Of a stretch of 64,000 nucleotides of DNA, positions 17,607 through 27,104 are shown in pieces. A program made the position numbers and the translations under genes. Numbering within the stretch: the first letter of the stretch is position 1; the number at the start of each line of letters is the position of its first letter. The notes under the pieces are model-generated. The model saw only the letters and a list, made by a program, of their open reading frames with translations, did no database searches and had not been told where the DNA came from. Origin of the DNA: Gaiellasilicea sp037720595 (GTDB taxonomy: Bacteria > Actinomycetota > Thermoleophilia > Gaiellales > Gaiellaceae); assembly GCA_037720595.1 (NCBI GenBank), contig JBBJLW010000005.1:87491-151490 (forward strand), in the 5' to 3' direction.

Positions 17607-18919
17607 TCGGCGCGGAAGGCCCAGGATCGCCGCGCCTCAAGGGCAGGTTTGGGGCAAATGTCGGACGCCTCTACGCCGGACAGGTGGCGTTTTCGCTTAT
17701 CGCCTTAGCTGGCTCGCTCCTCACGGCGCGACTTCTCGGGCCAACCGGACGCGGAGACCTCTCGATTCTGATTCTGCTCCCGACGCTTTTTACGGTGGCG
17801 CTAGAGTTCGGTCTGGAATCGGCGAACTCACATCTCGTCGCTGGTAAACCCGAGATCAGGCGATCGCTTCAGCAGGCTGCTACCGCCTATGCATGTCTGA
17901 TCGTCCTTCCGGGGGCTGCGCTTACCGCGCTCGCACTGCAGCTTCTCGACTTCGATTCAGGAAGCATCATCAAGGCCGCGTCCGCCGGCGGGATCGCCAT
18001 AGGTGCCTCCGTCTATGTACGTTCGATGGCGGGCCTGGCACTGGGTCTCAACCGTGTGTCTCTCTACAACGGCTCTCGGTTGCTGCTGGCTCTATCGTTT
18101 CCAATACCGGTTAGCATTCTCGCCGCTTTTGGCGATCGCTCCGCGGTTCATTTTTTCTACGCGTGGTGTCTCGGTACCGCGGCCGTCGCGATCGTGTTCG
18201 CGCTGCTGCTAGATGCCTGTATGCCGCGCCTTCAGATCGAGTCTATTCGCCAGCACGTAGCAGTCACGCTACCGATCCATCTGTCGAACGTCAGTCAATT
18301 TCTTCTTTTGCGTGCGGATCAGCTGCTTCTTTTTGCGCTTGCAGGGAGCGCAGCGGTTGGCTACTACGCAGTGGCAGTGAACATCGTCGAGGTTCTGTGG
18401 TATCTTCCGAGCGTAGCAGGAGTAGTCTCGCTTCCTTTGCTTTCTGGCGACGGCAGCCACGCCGAAAAGTCTGAGATGCTTCTCTACGCACTGCGCTTGT
18501 CGATCTGGTTGGCAGCCTTAGGTGGGGCGCTCTGCGCGTTGACTGCCCCGCTTGTAGTACCTCTGCTCTTCGGTCCTGCTTTTGCTCCGACAGTGTTTCC
18601 GCTCGAGATTCTTCTGCCAGGTATCGTTGCGGGCGGTGTGATCCGGGTCGGCACCGCAGCGCTGATCGCCTGCGGAAAGTTGAATCACTTGCTGAGGGTG
18701 ACTCTGCTCGCGCTCGGAGTTAATATCCTCCTCGCAGTACTGATGATCCCGTTTTGGGGAGCAGCAGGCGCTGCAGCGGCTTCGACGGTGTCCTACATGC
18801 TGCTGGCTGCGCTACTGTTGCGAGCGGTGACAGGCGCCTGGTCGATCAGTATGATCGCTTGTTTACGCTGTCCTTTCACTCTCGCGCAGATGCGTCGCTT
18901 GGTGTCCAGAGTTGCATAG
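17603..18919 (+). CDS. Wzx-type polysaccharide flippase (MOP/MATE superfamily)
   Basis: A 438-residue protein with about twelve to fourteen hydrophobic helices. It begins GRLYAGQVAFSLIALAGSLLTARLLGPTGRGDLS, the N-terminal signature of the polysaccharide_synt/Wzx family, and carries LRADQLLLFALAGSAAVGYYAVAVN in the middle. It flips undecaprenyl-linked repeat units across the membrane. The GTG start overlaps the upstream stop and its end overlaps the GT4 start, so wzy, wzx and the glycosyltransferase are translationally coupled. Confidence 0.92.
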   Translation: MIGAEGPGSPRLKGRFGANVGRLYAGQVAFSLIALAGSLLTARLLGPTGRGDLSILILLPTLFTVALEFGLESANSHLVAGKPEIRRSLQQAATAYACLIVLPGAALTALALQLLDFDSGSIIKAASAGGIAIGASVYVRSMAGLALGLNRVSLYNGSRLLLALSFPIPVSILAAFGDRSAVHFFYAWCLGTAAVAIVFALLLDACMPRLQIESIRQHVAVTLPIHLSNVSQFLLLRADQLLLFALAGSAAVGYYAVAVNIVEVLWYLPSVAGVVSLPLLSGDGSHAEKSEMLLYALRLSIWLAALGGALCALTAPLVVPLLFGPAFAPTVFPLEILLPGIVAGGVIRVGTAALIACGKLNHLLRVTLLALGVNILLAVLMIPFWGAAGAAAASTVSYMLLAALLLRAVTGAWSISMIACLRCPFTLAQMRRLVSRVA

Positions 18920-20078
18920 GAGCGCAAAACATCGACTTCTTGTAATCGGTCCGGAGCCGCCGCCGTTCACTGGAATGGAGATCGCAACGTTAGCCCTTCT
19001 CGAAGAGCTAGATGCCGCTCACGTTCCGTATTCCCGGGTGAACACGGCCGATCCTAATGACACGCTAGAAAACCGGGGGAGGTGGACCTCGCATAACGCC
19101 CTATTAGCGTTGAGGGATATCGGTGTGATGGCACGGCGCGCGGCTGCTCGTGACGTCCGTGCTGTCTATCTTCCTTTTGCTCAGGAATTCCCAGGGCTTC
19201 TGCGTGACGTTATCTTTATCGCTATTGGCAATGTCCTGCGTAAACCGGTAATCGTGCATCTGCACGGCGGGTCGTTCGGGAACTATTTCCTTTCGCGGCG
19301 ACGTCTAACGCGTCTCGCTCTTCGAGCAACTATTGGGAGAGCGGCTATCGGGATCGTGCTCACGGAGAACCTTCGTCCGTCCCTGGAGTGCATTCTTCCT
19401 AAAGAGCGTGTCGTGGTTGTATCGAATGGAGTCGACTTGTTATCGCCTATAGACTCGGTGACCGCTCCGGTTGGTGAGGTGAGGTTTCTTTTTCTCTCTT
19501 CGCTTATTCCATCCAAAGGCACGCTGGTATTCTTGGAGGCATTTGCCGAGGCTTTCAATGTGCGGCCGTCGCTGCGCGCGACCATGGCCGGAACCTGGCC
19601 GTCGGCAGAACTCCAGGACGAGATGCGTGGACTGGCGGAGAGGCTCGAGGTCCAGCACGTGGTCAACTTCGTTGGCCCTGTCTACGGAGAGGAGAAGGCG
19701 AGCCTGTTCGCGGACGCCGATGCATTCTGTCTCCCTTCGTACTATCCGCTCGAGGGCCAGCCGCTCGTTGTGATCGAAGCTATGGCCGCAGGACTTCCGG
19801 TCATCGCAACGGCCTGGCGGGGGATCGCCGATACAGTAGACGACGAAGTGACCGGCTTCCTCATTGCTCGAGCCGATGCCGGCCTTCTCGCTGAACGAAT
19901 GATCTACCTCGCTGACCGTCCCGATGAACGCCAGCGATTAGGGCGCGCCGGGCGCGTACGTTACGAAACGTCCTTCACGCAGCGCGCTTTCGGCGATCGG
20001 ATGGTCAAGGTCCTGGCGCCCTTCTTGACACACTCTGTGGGTTCACGCGCATCGTCGAGTCACAAGCGCCTTCGATGA
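18912..20078 (+). CDS. Family 4 glycosyltransferase (GT-B)
   Basis: A cytoplasmic retaining glycosyltransferase of 388 residues. The N-terminal domain starts LLVIGPEPPPFTGMEIATLALL. The C-terminal domain holds FLSSLIPSKGTLVFLEAF and the E-x7-E region in PLEGQPLVVIEAMAAGLPVIAT, which contacts the nucleotide-sugar. The TTG at 18912 overlaps the Wzx stop. It probably adds one sugar to the lipid-linked repeat; donor and acceptor cannot be told. Confidence 0.9.
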   Translation: MHRSAKHRLLVIGPEPPPFTGMEIATLALLEELDAAHVPYSRVNTADPNDTLENRGRWTSHNALLALRDIGVMARRAAARDVRAVYLPFAQEFPGLLRDVIFIAIGNVLRKPVIVHLHGGSFGNYFLSRRRLTRLALRATIGRAAIGIVLTENLRPSLECILPKERVVVVSNGVDLLSPIDSVTAPVGEVRFLFLSSLIPSKGTLVFLEAFAEAFNVRPSLRATMAGTWPSAELQDEMRGLAERLEVQHVVNFVGPVYGEEKASLFADADAFCLPSYYPLEGQPLVVIEAMAAGLPVIATAWRGIADTVDDEVTGFLIARADAGLLAERMIYLADRPDERQRLGRAGRVRYETSFTQRAFGDRMVKVLAPFLTHSVGSRASSSHKRLR

Positions 20079-22231
20079 AGCAGATCGCCCAGCGCATGCG
20101 GGACGGGCAGATGCAGGTGCTCGACGTACCTCTCCCGGAGCTCGGCGATTCGGAGATCTTGGTACGCAGCGAAGCGTCGCTCGTGAGCGCCGGCACGGAA
20201 CGCGCGAAGGTGACGGTGGCACGCGACAGCCTGATTGGCAAGGCACGGCGACGGCCGGATCAAGCGAGAAAGGTGATCGAAAAGGCGCGGCGTGACGGGG
20301 TGCGGGAGACGGTTCAGGCAGTGCGGCGCCAGCTGGACGAGCTGGCCCCACTGGGATATTGCGTCGCTGGCCGAGTCGAACGCGTCGGAGCGCTCGTGCG
20401 AGACCTCAACCCCGGCGATCGCGTCGCGTGCGGCGGCGAGGGCGCCGGCCACGCAGAAATGATCGTGGTGCCTACGAACCTCGGCGTACGGGTGCCGGAC
20501 GAGGTATCGATTGAAGCAGCCGCCTTCACGACGCTCGGTGCAATAGCCCTTCACGGCTTTCGGCAGGCAGAATTGCGGCTCGGCGAGAGCGTCGCGGTCG
20601 TCGGGATGGGTCTCGTCGGTCAACTATCGGCCAGAATTGCTCGCGCGGCCGGCTGCGAAGTGTTGGGTATCGATCTCGACTCGTGGCGGCTGGACGTCGG
20701 GGAGGCGGCGGGGGCCCTCAACCGCTCTCGCAAGCGTGCCGAGGTAACTGATGATCTGCACGGCATGTGGGATGCCGTGCTCGTTACCGCGGCCGCGCCA
20801 TCCTCGAATGATCCGGTCTCCCTCGCCACCGAACTCGCTCGTGATCGGGGCCGGATAGTTGTGGTGGGAGATGTCAAGCTCGAGCTTGACCGCAGCCGGC
20901 TCTATGAGCGAGAGCTCGAGCTGCGCCTCGCGCGGTCCTATGGGCCGGGTCGTTACGATCGCGAATACGAGGCTCGCGGACTCGATTACCCGCTTCCCTA
21001 CGTTCGATGGACCGAACGCCGAAATATGGCTGCTTTCCTGACGATGCTCGCGAGGCAGGAGGTCTCGGTCGACGACCTCATCACCCACACGTTCTCGATC
21101 GACCATGCGGAAGATGCATTCGACCTTCTAGCTTCCCCAGAGGAGCGCTCCCTCGCGTTGATCATCAGCTACGCGAGCGAGTCGGACAAAGCGCCCGTAG
21201 CACCCGTCTCGGCGCGTAACCGTGGGCGCTTCATTCCGGGCCCGTCGGTCGGGATCATCGGCGCCGGCAGCTTCGCCCAGCGTCAGTTGATCCCACTTTC
21301 CCTCAAGTTCGGACTGACGCTCGACCTGGTTGCAACCTCGTCGGGCCTCTCAGCAGTTTCTACCGCTCAGCGATTCAAGTTCGACCGCGGCGCCTGCACC
21401 GTTCCGGAACTCATTGCGGACGACACTCTCGCCGGCGTGATAATCGCAACACGGCACGATCGACACTCGGATCTCGTGCTCGAGGCTCTGCGCGCAGGTA
21501 AGGCCGTATTCGTCGAGAAGCCGCTGTGCCTCAACGAGAGCGAGCTCGCGGAGATCGAAGCTGAGCTCCACCTGTCTGACGCGCCGCCGCTCATGGTCGG
21601 GTTCAACCGCCGTTGGGCGCCTTTGAAGATCGCTCTGAAGAATTTCGTCGGAGCCCAAGGCCCCTCGCAGGTACTGATTCGTGTCAGTGCAGGACCGCTG
21701 GCGGACGACCACTGGCTCAACGACCCGGTCGAGGGCGGCGGCCGGCTCGTCGGCGAGGGCTGCCATTTCTTCGATCTCCTGGTCGACATCGTCGGTGCTC
21801 CACCCGTGGCGGTGAGTGCGCAGGCTCACGCTCGCGCCAATGAGCCTGTCCAGTGTGTTCAGGACTTCACCGCCTCAGTCCGTTTTGCAGATGGATCACT
21901 CGGCACACTCGTCTACTCGTCGATGGGTAGCTCTCGGTTGGGGAAGGAGCTACTCGAGGTACATCGGGGTACGCGCTCCGCGCGACTGGATGACTTTACC
22001 TCCCTCACGATGTGGGGTAACGGGAGGTCGGTCAGCGAACGTTCGCGCAACCGCGACAAGGGCCATTCGGCACAGATAGAACGCTTCGCACAGATTGTTC
22101 GAGGCGAACTCGAGCCACCCAATCCCGCGAGCTATATCACGTCGATGCGGGTGACGTTTGCGGCACTGCGCGCTCTGCAGAGCGGGCGCGAGCAGCTCCT
22201 GGAACATGATATTTCGAAAGAAGAGAGTTAG
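20075..22231 (+). CDS. Bi-domain oxidoreductase (zinc-alcohol-dehydrogenase-like plus Gfo/Idh/MocA)
   Basis: A 718-residue fusion. Residues ~1-360 form a medium-chain dehydrogenase-like domain (LAPLGYCVAGRVERVG, GDRVACGGEGAGHAE, VVGMGLVGQLSARIARAAGC). Residues ~385-718 form a Gfo/Idh/MocA domain with Rossmann start VGIIGAGSFAQRQLIP, VFVEKPLCLNESEL (the conserved EKP) and GGRLVGEGCHFFDLL. This fusion is typical of exopolysaccharide loci and presumably oxidises or reduces a sugar nucleotide or lipid-linked sugar; the exact reaction is not established. The ATG overlaps the GT4 stop. Confidence 0.92.
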   Translation: MKQIAQRMRDGQMQVLDVPLPELGDSEILVRSEASLVSAGTERAKVTVARDSLIGKARRRPDQARKVIEKARRDGVRETVQAVRRQLDELAPLGYCVAGRVERVGALVRDLNPGDRVACGGEGAGHAEMIVVPTNLGVRVPDEVSIEAAAFTTLGAIALHGFRQAELRLGESVAVVGMGLVGQLSARIARAAGCEVLGIDLDSWRLDVGEAAGALNRSRKRAEVTDDLHGMWDAVLVTAAAPSSNDPVSLATELARDRGRIVVVGDVKLELDRSRLYERELELRLARSYGPGRYDREYEARGLDYPLPYVRWTERRNMAAFLTMLARQEVSVDDLITHTFSIDHAEDAFDLLASPEERSLALIISYASESDKAPVAPVSARNRGRFIPGPSVGIIGAGSFAQRQLIPLSLKFGLTLDLVATSSGLSAVSTAQRFKFDRGACTVPELIADDTLAGVIIATRHDRHSDLVLEALRAGKAVFVEKPLCLNESELAEIEAELHLSDAPPLMVGFNRRWAPLKIALKNFVGAQGPSQVLIRVSAGPLADDHWLNDPVEGGGRLVGEGCHFFDLLVDIVGAPPVAVSAQAHARANEPVQCVQDFTASVRFADGSLGTLVYSSMGSSRLGKELLEVHRGTRSARLDDFTSLTMWGNGRSVSERSRNRDKGHSAQIERFAQIVRGELEPPNPASYITSMRVTFAALRALQSGREQLLEHDISKEES

Positions 22232-22234
22232 TAA

Positions 22235-24163
22235 GTGTGTGGGATCTGCGGAACCGTCGGGCGCGCCGAACCGGCGGAGCTCGAGTACATGACCGACATC
22301 ATGGCCCATCGCGGGCCCGACGGCACCGGCGTGCGAATCTTTCCCGGCGAGCTTCCGGCCGGCCTCGGTCACCGAAGGCTCGCTATCCTCGACCCGACAC
22401 CAGCCGGCGCGCAGCCGATGGAGTTCGGTGGGAGGTGGTGGATTACCTACAACGGTGAGCTGTATAACTTTCGGGAGCTTCGGCTAGAATTAGAGCAGCA
22501 AGGCGAGCGCTTCCGCACCGAGTGCGACACCGAGGTGCTGCTCCGGATGTTCGCTCTGTACGGACCGGCCATGCTCTCTCGCCTCAATGGGATCTACGCT
22601 TTGGGGATCTGGGATGACCGCGATAAGACCCTCTTTCTCGCGCGCGACCGCCTGGGCGTCAAGCCCCTGTACTACACACATCAGAACAGTTGCTTCGCCT
22701 TTGCGTCGGAGCTCAAGGCGCTCCTCCCTCTAATTGGGCGACCCGAACTAGACCCAACAGCTCTTGCCGACTATCTCACCTTGCTCTGGGTTCCCGATCC
22801 CAAGACCGCCTTCCGCAACATCTACAAGATGCCCCCCGGTCACTACGGTTGGTTTCAGAACGGCAAATTGACGACTACCCAGTATTGGGATCTACAATTT
22901 GATCCGGAAGAGCTATCCGAAGCGGAGTGGAGCAACCGCGTGCAAGTGGCGGTCGGAGAGGCCGTACGACGGCAGACGATCAGCGATGTCCCACTGGGCA
23001 GCTTCCTGAGTGGAGGCATCGACTCGTCGGCAGTTGTGGCGGCGATGGCTGCCGGTGGTGAGCGCGTGAGTACGTACACGATCGGATTCTCGAAGGAAGA
23101 CCTTCGCCACGAGATCGTGCCGGACGACCTGCGGTTCGCGAGGCAAATGGGTCAGATGTTGAACACCGACTACAACGAACGCATTCTCGAGCCGGACGTC
23201 CTCGACCTGCTCCCCAAGACGATCTGGCACCTCGAGGAGCCTGTGGCCGACCCGGCTGCTATCTCCACATTTCTGATCTGCCGCGAGGCTAGGAGCCGGA
23301 TGCCAGTGATGCTCAGCGGGGTTGGGGGGGACGAGATCTTCGCGGGGTATCCACGCTACCTTGCGTATTCGATCTCGCGATCCCTCGATCGCCTACCCAG
23401 AGGAGCGCTTAAGTCGGCCGAGATGGCGGCCCGGTTTGTTGCGCAACCCGGCGGCCCCGGACGGCTGCGAGGGCCTAGGCGGAATCTGTGGAAGTTCATG
23501 CGTGCCGCCGGGCTGCCGCGCGATGCGCGATATCTTTCATTCTCGAGCTATTACACCCAGGGCGAGCTGCACGACATTCTCTCGCCCGGGCTCATCGACC
23601 GTGATTACGACCCGCTTGCGAAGCATCGCTCATACCTCGCGGCTAAGGCACCCGACGACGAGTTGAGTCGTCTGCTTTATCTCGACACAAAGACTTTTTT
23701 GCCGTGCCTCAACCTTACGTATACCGACAAGATGGCAATGGCGGCCTCGGTCGAGGTGCGAGTGCCGCTACTCGATGACGAGCTCGTCGAGCTCGCCGCC
23801 CGCATTCCTTCTGAACTGAAGCTGAAACGGCTTCGAAGAAAGTACATTTTCAAAAGAAGTCAGGAAGGCATTTTGCCCCGAGACGTTATCTGGCGCCGAA
23901 AGGCAGGGTTCGGTGCGCCGGTTACCTCGTGGCTATCGGGCGAGCTCAGCCCCCTCATAGATGAACTCCTTTCTGATGAAGCAATTCGCGAGCGCGGTCT
24001 GGTCGATGTAGCGTCTGTCAGACGTCTTCAGCGCGATAATGCGACCGGAAGTGCTGACAACAGCCTACGGATATACGCACTGCTATCGCTGGAACTATGG
24101 TGCCGGACGTTCATCGATCGATCCTGGAAGTTCGGCGAAACACGGACAAGCATCACGCCCTGA
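22235..24163 (+). CDS. AsnB-type glutamine-hydrolysing amidotransferase
   Basis: A 642-residue protein with an N-terminal Ntn glutaminase (nucleophile Cys2 in MCGICGTVG, then MAHRGPDGTG and GLGHRRLAILD) and a C-terminal ATP-pyrophosphatase synthetase domain (FLSGGIDSSAVVAAMA PP-loop, GVGGDEIFAGYPRY). In O-antigen and capsule loci such paralogues amidate uronic acids (WbpS type) rather than making free asparagine, and that is the likely role here. The GTG start is three bases after the bi-domain oxidoreductase stop. It is the last gene of the plus-strand polysaccharide operon. Confidence 0.93.
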   Translation: MCGICGTVGRAEPAELEYMTDIMAHRGPDGTGVRIFPGELPAGLGHRRLAILDPTPAGAQPMEFGGRWWITYNGELYNFRELRLELEQQGERFRTECDTEVLLRMFALYGPAMLSRLNGIYALGIWDDRDKTLFLARDRLGVKPLYYTHQNSCFAFASELKALLPLIGRPELDPTALADYLTLLWVPDPKTAFRNIYKMPPGHYGWFQNGKLTTTQYWDLQFDPEELSEAEWSNRVQVAVGEAVRRQTISDVPLGSFLSGGIDSSAVVAAMAAGGERVSTYTIGFSKEDLRHEIVPDDLRFARQMGQMLNTDYNERILEPDVLDLLPKTIWHLEEPVADPAAISTFLICREARSRMPVMLSGVGGDEIFAGYPRYLAYSISRSLDRLPRGALKSAEMAARFVAQPGGPGRLRGPRRNLWKFMRAAGLPRDARYLSFSSYYTQGELHDILSPGLIDRDYDPLAKHRSYLAAKAPDDELSRLLYLDTKTFLPCLNLTYTDKMAMAASVEVRVPLLDDELVELAARIPSELKLKRLRRKYIFKRSQEGILPRDVIWRRKAGFGAPVTSWLSGELSPLIDELLSDEAIRERGLVDVASVRRLQRDNATGSADNSLRIYALLSLELWCRTFIDRSWKFGETRTSITP

Positions 24164-24530
24164 CGGCGTCTGATTGATCACGATCTGCCGGTTCGCTGGC
24201 TGAGCAGGTTGCAATTCGACCCAGTCAAGGCTTTCCCGCGGACTTTGGCTTCGACGACGCCAAGACGATCTTGACCGGCTCTTCGCCCCTTGTCGAAGGA
24301 GTCCCTTGTCGAAGGAGTCCCTTGTCGAAGGACGGAGGGACGCGTGCATCCCGGCATGGGTTGTCAAGCACGGGCCGACGAATGGGTGCGGCGGCACGAG
24401 CGTGACGGCGAACCTGCCCGCGTCCGACCCGCCCGCCTCACCGCGTCAGCAGCACGTTGGCTGCAAGATTCCTGCGTCAACAGGCGGTGAGTCCGCACTC
24501 GGTCAAGGGGGAGTCTCCGCAGCGGACTTA
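24164..24530. other. Intergenic region between asnB-like gene and IS element
   Basis: No gene is supported. The stretch contains a short tandem repeat (24287-24332) and otherwise unstructured sequence. It marks the end of the polysaccharide operon and the left flank of the IS5-type insertion. Confidence 0.6.
24287..24332. repeat. 16-bp tandem repeat, about 2.9 copies
   Basis: The unit CCCTTGTCGAAGGAGT is repeated at 24287, 24303 and 24319 (the last lacks two bases). Each unit contains the small dyad CCTTgtcgAAGG, so the array could fold into serial hairpins. Confidence 0.85.
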
Positions 24531-25431
24531 GAACTCATTTCAGATTGAGCTCCTGAGCCGTCGGAAGCAGACGAGGCAGCAGCCGAGGGCGAGCATCGCC
24601 TCGTGCATCTCGGCTCGGCGCTCGTAGCGGACGAGCAGGCGCTTGAAGTTGTGCAGCCAGGCGAAGGTGCGCTCAACGACCCAGCGGTAGCGGCCGAGCC
24701 TGGAGCCGTGCTCGGTCTGGCGGCGCGCGATCACGGGTTTGATTCCGCTTCCCAGACCTGGCGGCGGTACTTGTCATGGTCGTAGCCGCGGTCGGCGAGC
24801 ACGCAGTCCGGGCGCCGGCGAGGACGGCCCAACGAGGCCGCGTACCGCAGGCACAGCGTCGAGGAGCGGGATCAGCTGGGTGACGTCGTTGCGGTTCGAG
24901 CCGGTGAGCGCGTAGGCGAGCGGGATCCCTGTCTGATCGACAAGGAGATGGTGCTTGGAGCCGGGACGGCCCCTGTCGACCGGGCTCGGGCCCGTTTCGG
25001 AGCCCCCTTTTTCGCTTGGATCTGGCTCGAGTCGGCGATCGCCCGCGACCACTCGAGCTCGCCCGCGGCGCGCAACCGAGCCAACAAGAGCGCGTGCAGC
25101 TGCGCCCACACTCCCGCCCGCTGCCACTCGTCGAGACGGCGCCAGCAAGTCACACCCGAGCCGAAGCCAAGCTCGGCCGGCAAGTGCTGCCAGGCGATTC
25201 CGGTGTGCAGCACGAACAGAATCCCCTGCAGCGCCTCCCGGTCGGGCAAACGCTTGCGGCCCGGATAACGGAAGCGTCGCTCCCGCCTCGGCAACAGCGG
25301 CTCGACAAGCCCCCACAGCTCGTCAGAGACAATCCACGGCGCAGCAGCCATCGGCACACCTCCCAGCTTGACGACAGATGCCGACGGCATTCGCCACCAG
25401 GGAACGGGTCACTTCATTCAGAAATGAGTTC
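24531..25431 (-). mobile_element. IS5-family (IS427-like) insertion sequence, 901 bp
   Basis: Terminal inverted repeats are visible. The left end reads GAACTCATTTCAGATTGA from 24531. The right end, reverse-complemented, reads GAACTCATTTCTGAATGA from 25431. Both ends are flanked by TA (24529-24530 and 25432-25433), consistent with a 2-bp TA target duplication. It encloses one transposase on the minus strand in broken frames. Length, frameshift layout and ends fit the IS427 subgroup of IS5. Confidence 0.82.
24540..25390 (-). pseudogene. IS5/IS427-type DDE transposase, frameshifted
   Basis: The N-terminal part (from 25390) reads IVSDELWGLVEPLLPRRERR ... IAWQHLPAELGFGSGVTCWRRL ... AIADSSQIQAKKG. 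At A-AAA-AAG-GGGG (about 25013) the frame shifts by -1 into KGGSETGPSPVDRGRPGSKH, as expected for programmed frameshifting in this subgroup. Two more shifts do not fit a functional enzyme. One extra G near 24829 separates AVRGLVG from RPRRRPDCVLADRGYDHDK, and a missing base near 24748 separates RRQVWE from the C-terminal ARRQTEHGSRLGRYRWVVER. The transposase is therefore probably inactive. Confidence 0.8.
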
Positions 25432-25433
25432 TA

Positions 25434-25756
25434 AAGGGCGACTGCTATAGGTCGACGTGCCCGGTCACTTCGCCGGCGATCACCAAGTGGGCGGGTTTTA
25501 GCCTTGCGGCTTCCCGGTGGTCGGTGGTGCAACGATACCTCTCGACCCCGTGGTCTTGCGCCCTTCCACTCCTTCCGGGAAACGTCGCTGCCGGCTCGCA
25601 GCTTCGAGTCGCCGTTCGCCAGATCTACCGCCGTCGACCGCGCCTTCCCATCCGGAAGACGGTGATCTGGGCGAGCGGCGTTCCCGCGCCCGTTTCCACA
25701 TGCGGGTGCTGCCGGAGTTCTGCAGTTACTAACCCGGTAGGCAATTAGCTGACGGT
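25434..25756. other. Stretch without a recognisable gene between two IS remnants
   Basis: Short open frames exist on both strands, but none has family features or a convincing ribosome-binding site. It lies between the IS5 right end and the IS630 fragment and is probably decayed sequence. Confidence 0.5.
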
Positions 25757-26029
25757 TCAGGCTGCATAGGCGACATCGGGGTGGTGGAAGAAGGCGCGGA
25801 TCACGTGGGGTCGTTTTTGGCGGCGATGGAGGTGGCTTCTGGTGCCGTCGAGCAGTTCCTCGGGGTGGCGCGGTCGTTTGCGTGTGAGCGCGGCGCGCTT
25901 GGTGTCGTTGTTCAGCAGCTCGGCCGGGTTGAGCTCGGGGCTGTAGCCGGGTAGGCGGTGGTCCTCGATCAGCAACAAAACCGCTTCAAGCCCGAGGTGA
26001 TTGCGTGCGCCGCATAGAAGGTTGACCAA
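25757..26029 (-). pseudogene. IS630-family transposase, C-terminal fragment
   Basis: The segment LIEDHRLPGYSPELNPAELL is the diagnostic block of the DDE_3 domain of IS630/Tc1-like transposases, followed by the usual basic tail and a stop at 25757. The N-terminal three quarters are missing; sequence before LIEDHRLP (MVNLLCGARNHLGL) is unrelated. It abuts the methyltransferase gene, whose promoter region it may have disrupted. Confidence 0.75.
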
Positions 26030-26092
26030 GGGTGTCTCATCGGATATTCTCGACGGTGAATTGCGGTCGGTCGGTGCTCTCTCGGATAACCC

Positions 26093-26971
26093 TTGAAGCC
26101 AGATTCTCCTGCCCAGCGCTCTTTCGAGCCTCCATTTTCCTCGGCTCCCCTGGGCGCGCTGCCGTATCCCAATGTGTCCCGAGAAGATACGTTCGCGCGC
26201 GACGTCTGGGACAAGACGCGGGACGGTCTCTTACCACTCGGATCGGCGCCGGAGCGAGCCATGCTCGCAGCCACGGTCGAGCTTGCGTCGCTGCAACGCG
26301 GGGCCAAGGTCGCCGAGCTCGGCTGCGGGTTCGCCCGCTACCTTCCCTATCTCGCGCGCGACCATGGGGTGCGGGTTGCGGGAGCGGACTTCTCCCGCGA
26401 GAGCATCGACCACACGCGCGCAGCTCTTCGCACGCTCGGCGTGGACGCCTCGGAGATCGTCGTGGACGATCTCCTGTCGTACTGCCCGCGGCACGCCGGC
26501 GAATTCGATGCCGTCGTCTCCTATGGGCTGATCGAGCACTTTCTCGACCTCGACGGCATCCTCGAGCTGCACTTCCGCTGCGCAAGGCCCGGCGGCCGCG
26601 TGCTGGTCTGCGCACCCAACCTCTCCGGCCCGAACTTGAGCTGGGCGCGCCGCGTTGCTCCCGAGCTCCTCACCTGGCACCGCGAGATCGCGGCAGCCGA
26701 CGTGGCCGCTGTCTTCGTCGCACTGGGCGCGGAGGACGTCCACGCCCGCTCTCTCGGTGGCCCGCGGCTCTTCGCGTATCCCCACGACACTGGGAGGCCT
26801 GCCTCTGCTGTCCTCGCGAAAACCGTGAGGAAGCTCTTCAACGGGTTCGGCGAAGGTCTGTCGCGGATCTCGGAGCGGACCGCCACGCACCTAGCGGGAG
26901 AGCGGCTAAGCTCATTCTTCGTGGTTGCCGGAACCAAACCGGCACTCTTGAATCTCTCGCGGCCGGAATAG
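26093..26971 (+). CDS. Class I SAM-dependent methyltransferase
   Basis: A 292-residue Rossmann-fold methyltransferase. Motif I is VAELGCGFARYLPYLA, motif II is the acidic GADFSRESIDHTRAAL, and the post-motif region is EFDAVVSYGLIEHFLDLDG followed by ARPGGRVLVCAPN. The substrate is unknown; a sugar or small-molecule acceptor is plausible near a glycan locus. The TTG at 26093 is the only start that keeps the N-terminal region, so the true start is uncertain. It is the only intact gene between the IS5 element and the hairpins at 31 kb. Confidence 0.83.
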   Translation: MKPDSPAQRSFEPPFSSAPLGALPYPNVSREDTFARDVWDKTRDGLLPLGSAPERAMLAATVELASLQRGAKVAELGCGFARYLPYLARDHGVRVAGADFSRESIDHTRAALRTLGVDASEIVVDDLLSYCPRHAGEFDAVVSYGLIEHFLDLDGILELHFRCARPGGRVLVCAPNLSGPNLSWARRVAPELLTWHREIAAADVAAVFVALGAEDVHARSLGGPRLFAYPHDTGRPASAVLAKTVRKLFNGFGEGLSRISERTATHLAGERLSSFFVVAGTKPALLNLSRPE

Positions 26972-27104
26972 CTGCGAACGCAGATGAGCCAGCGCGTCCT
27001 GGCCTCGCCCAGGCCAGAGGACGGACTTTTTGCCTGAACCTTGGAGATTTCTGACAGCCTAATCTTGTAAGGGAGTTGTTTCAATGGCCTGGTGAGACCA
27101 CGAC

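Noticed and set aside
22235..24163. Housekeeping asparagine synthetase
   Set aside because: Domain content is the same, but position at the end of a glycan operon three bases after the bi-domain oxidoreductase favours a glycan amidotransferase; no symbol was given.
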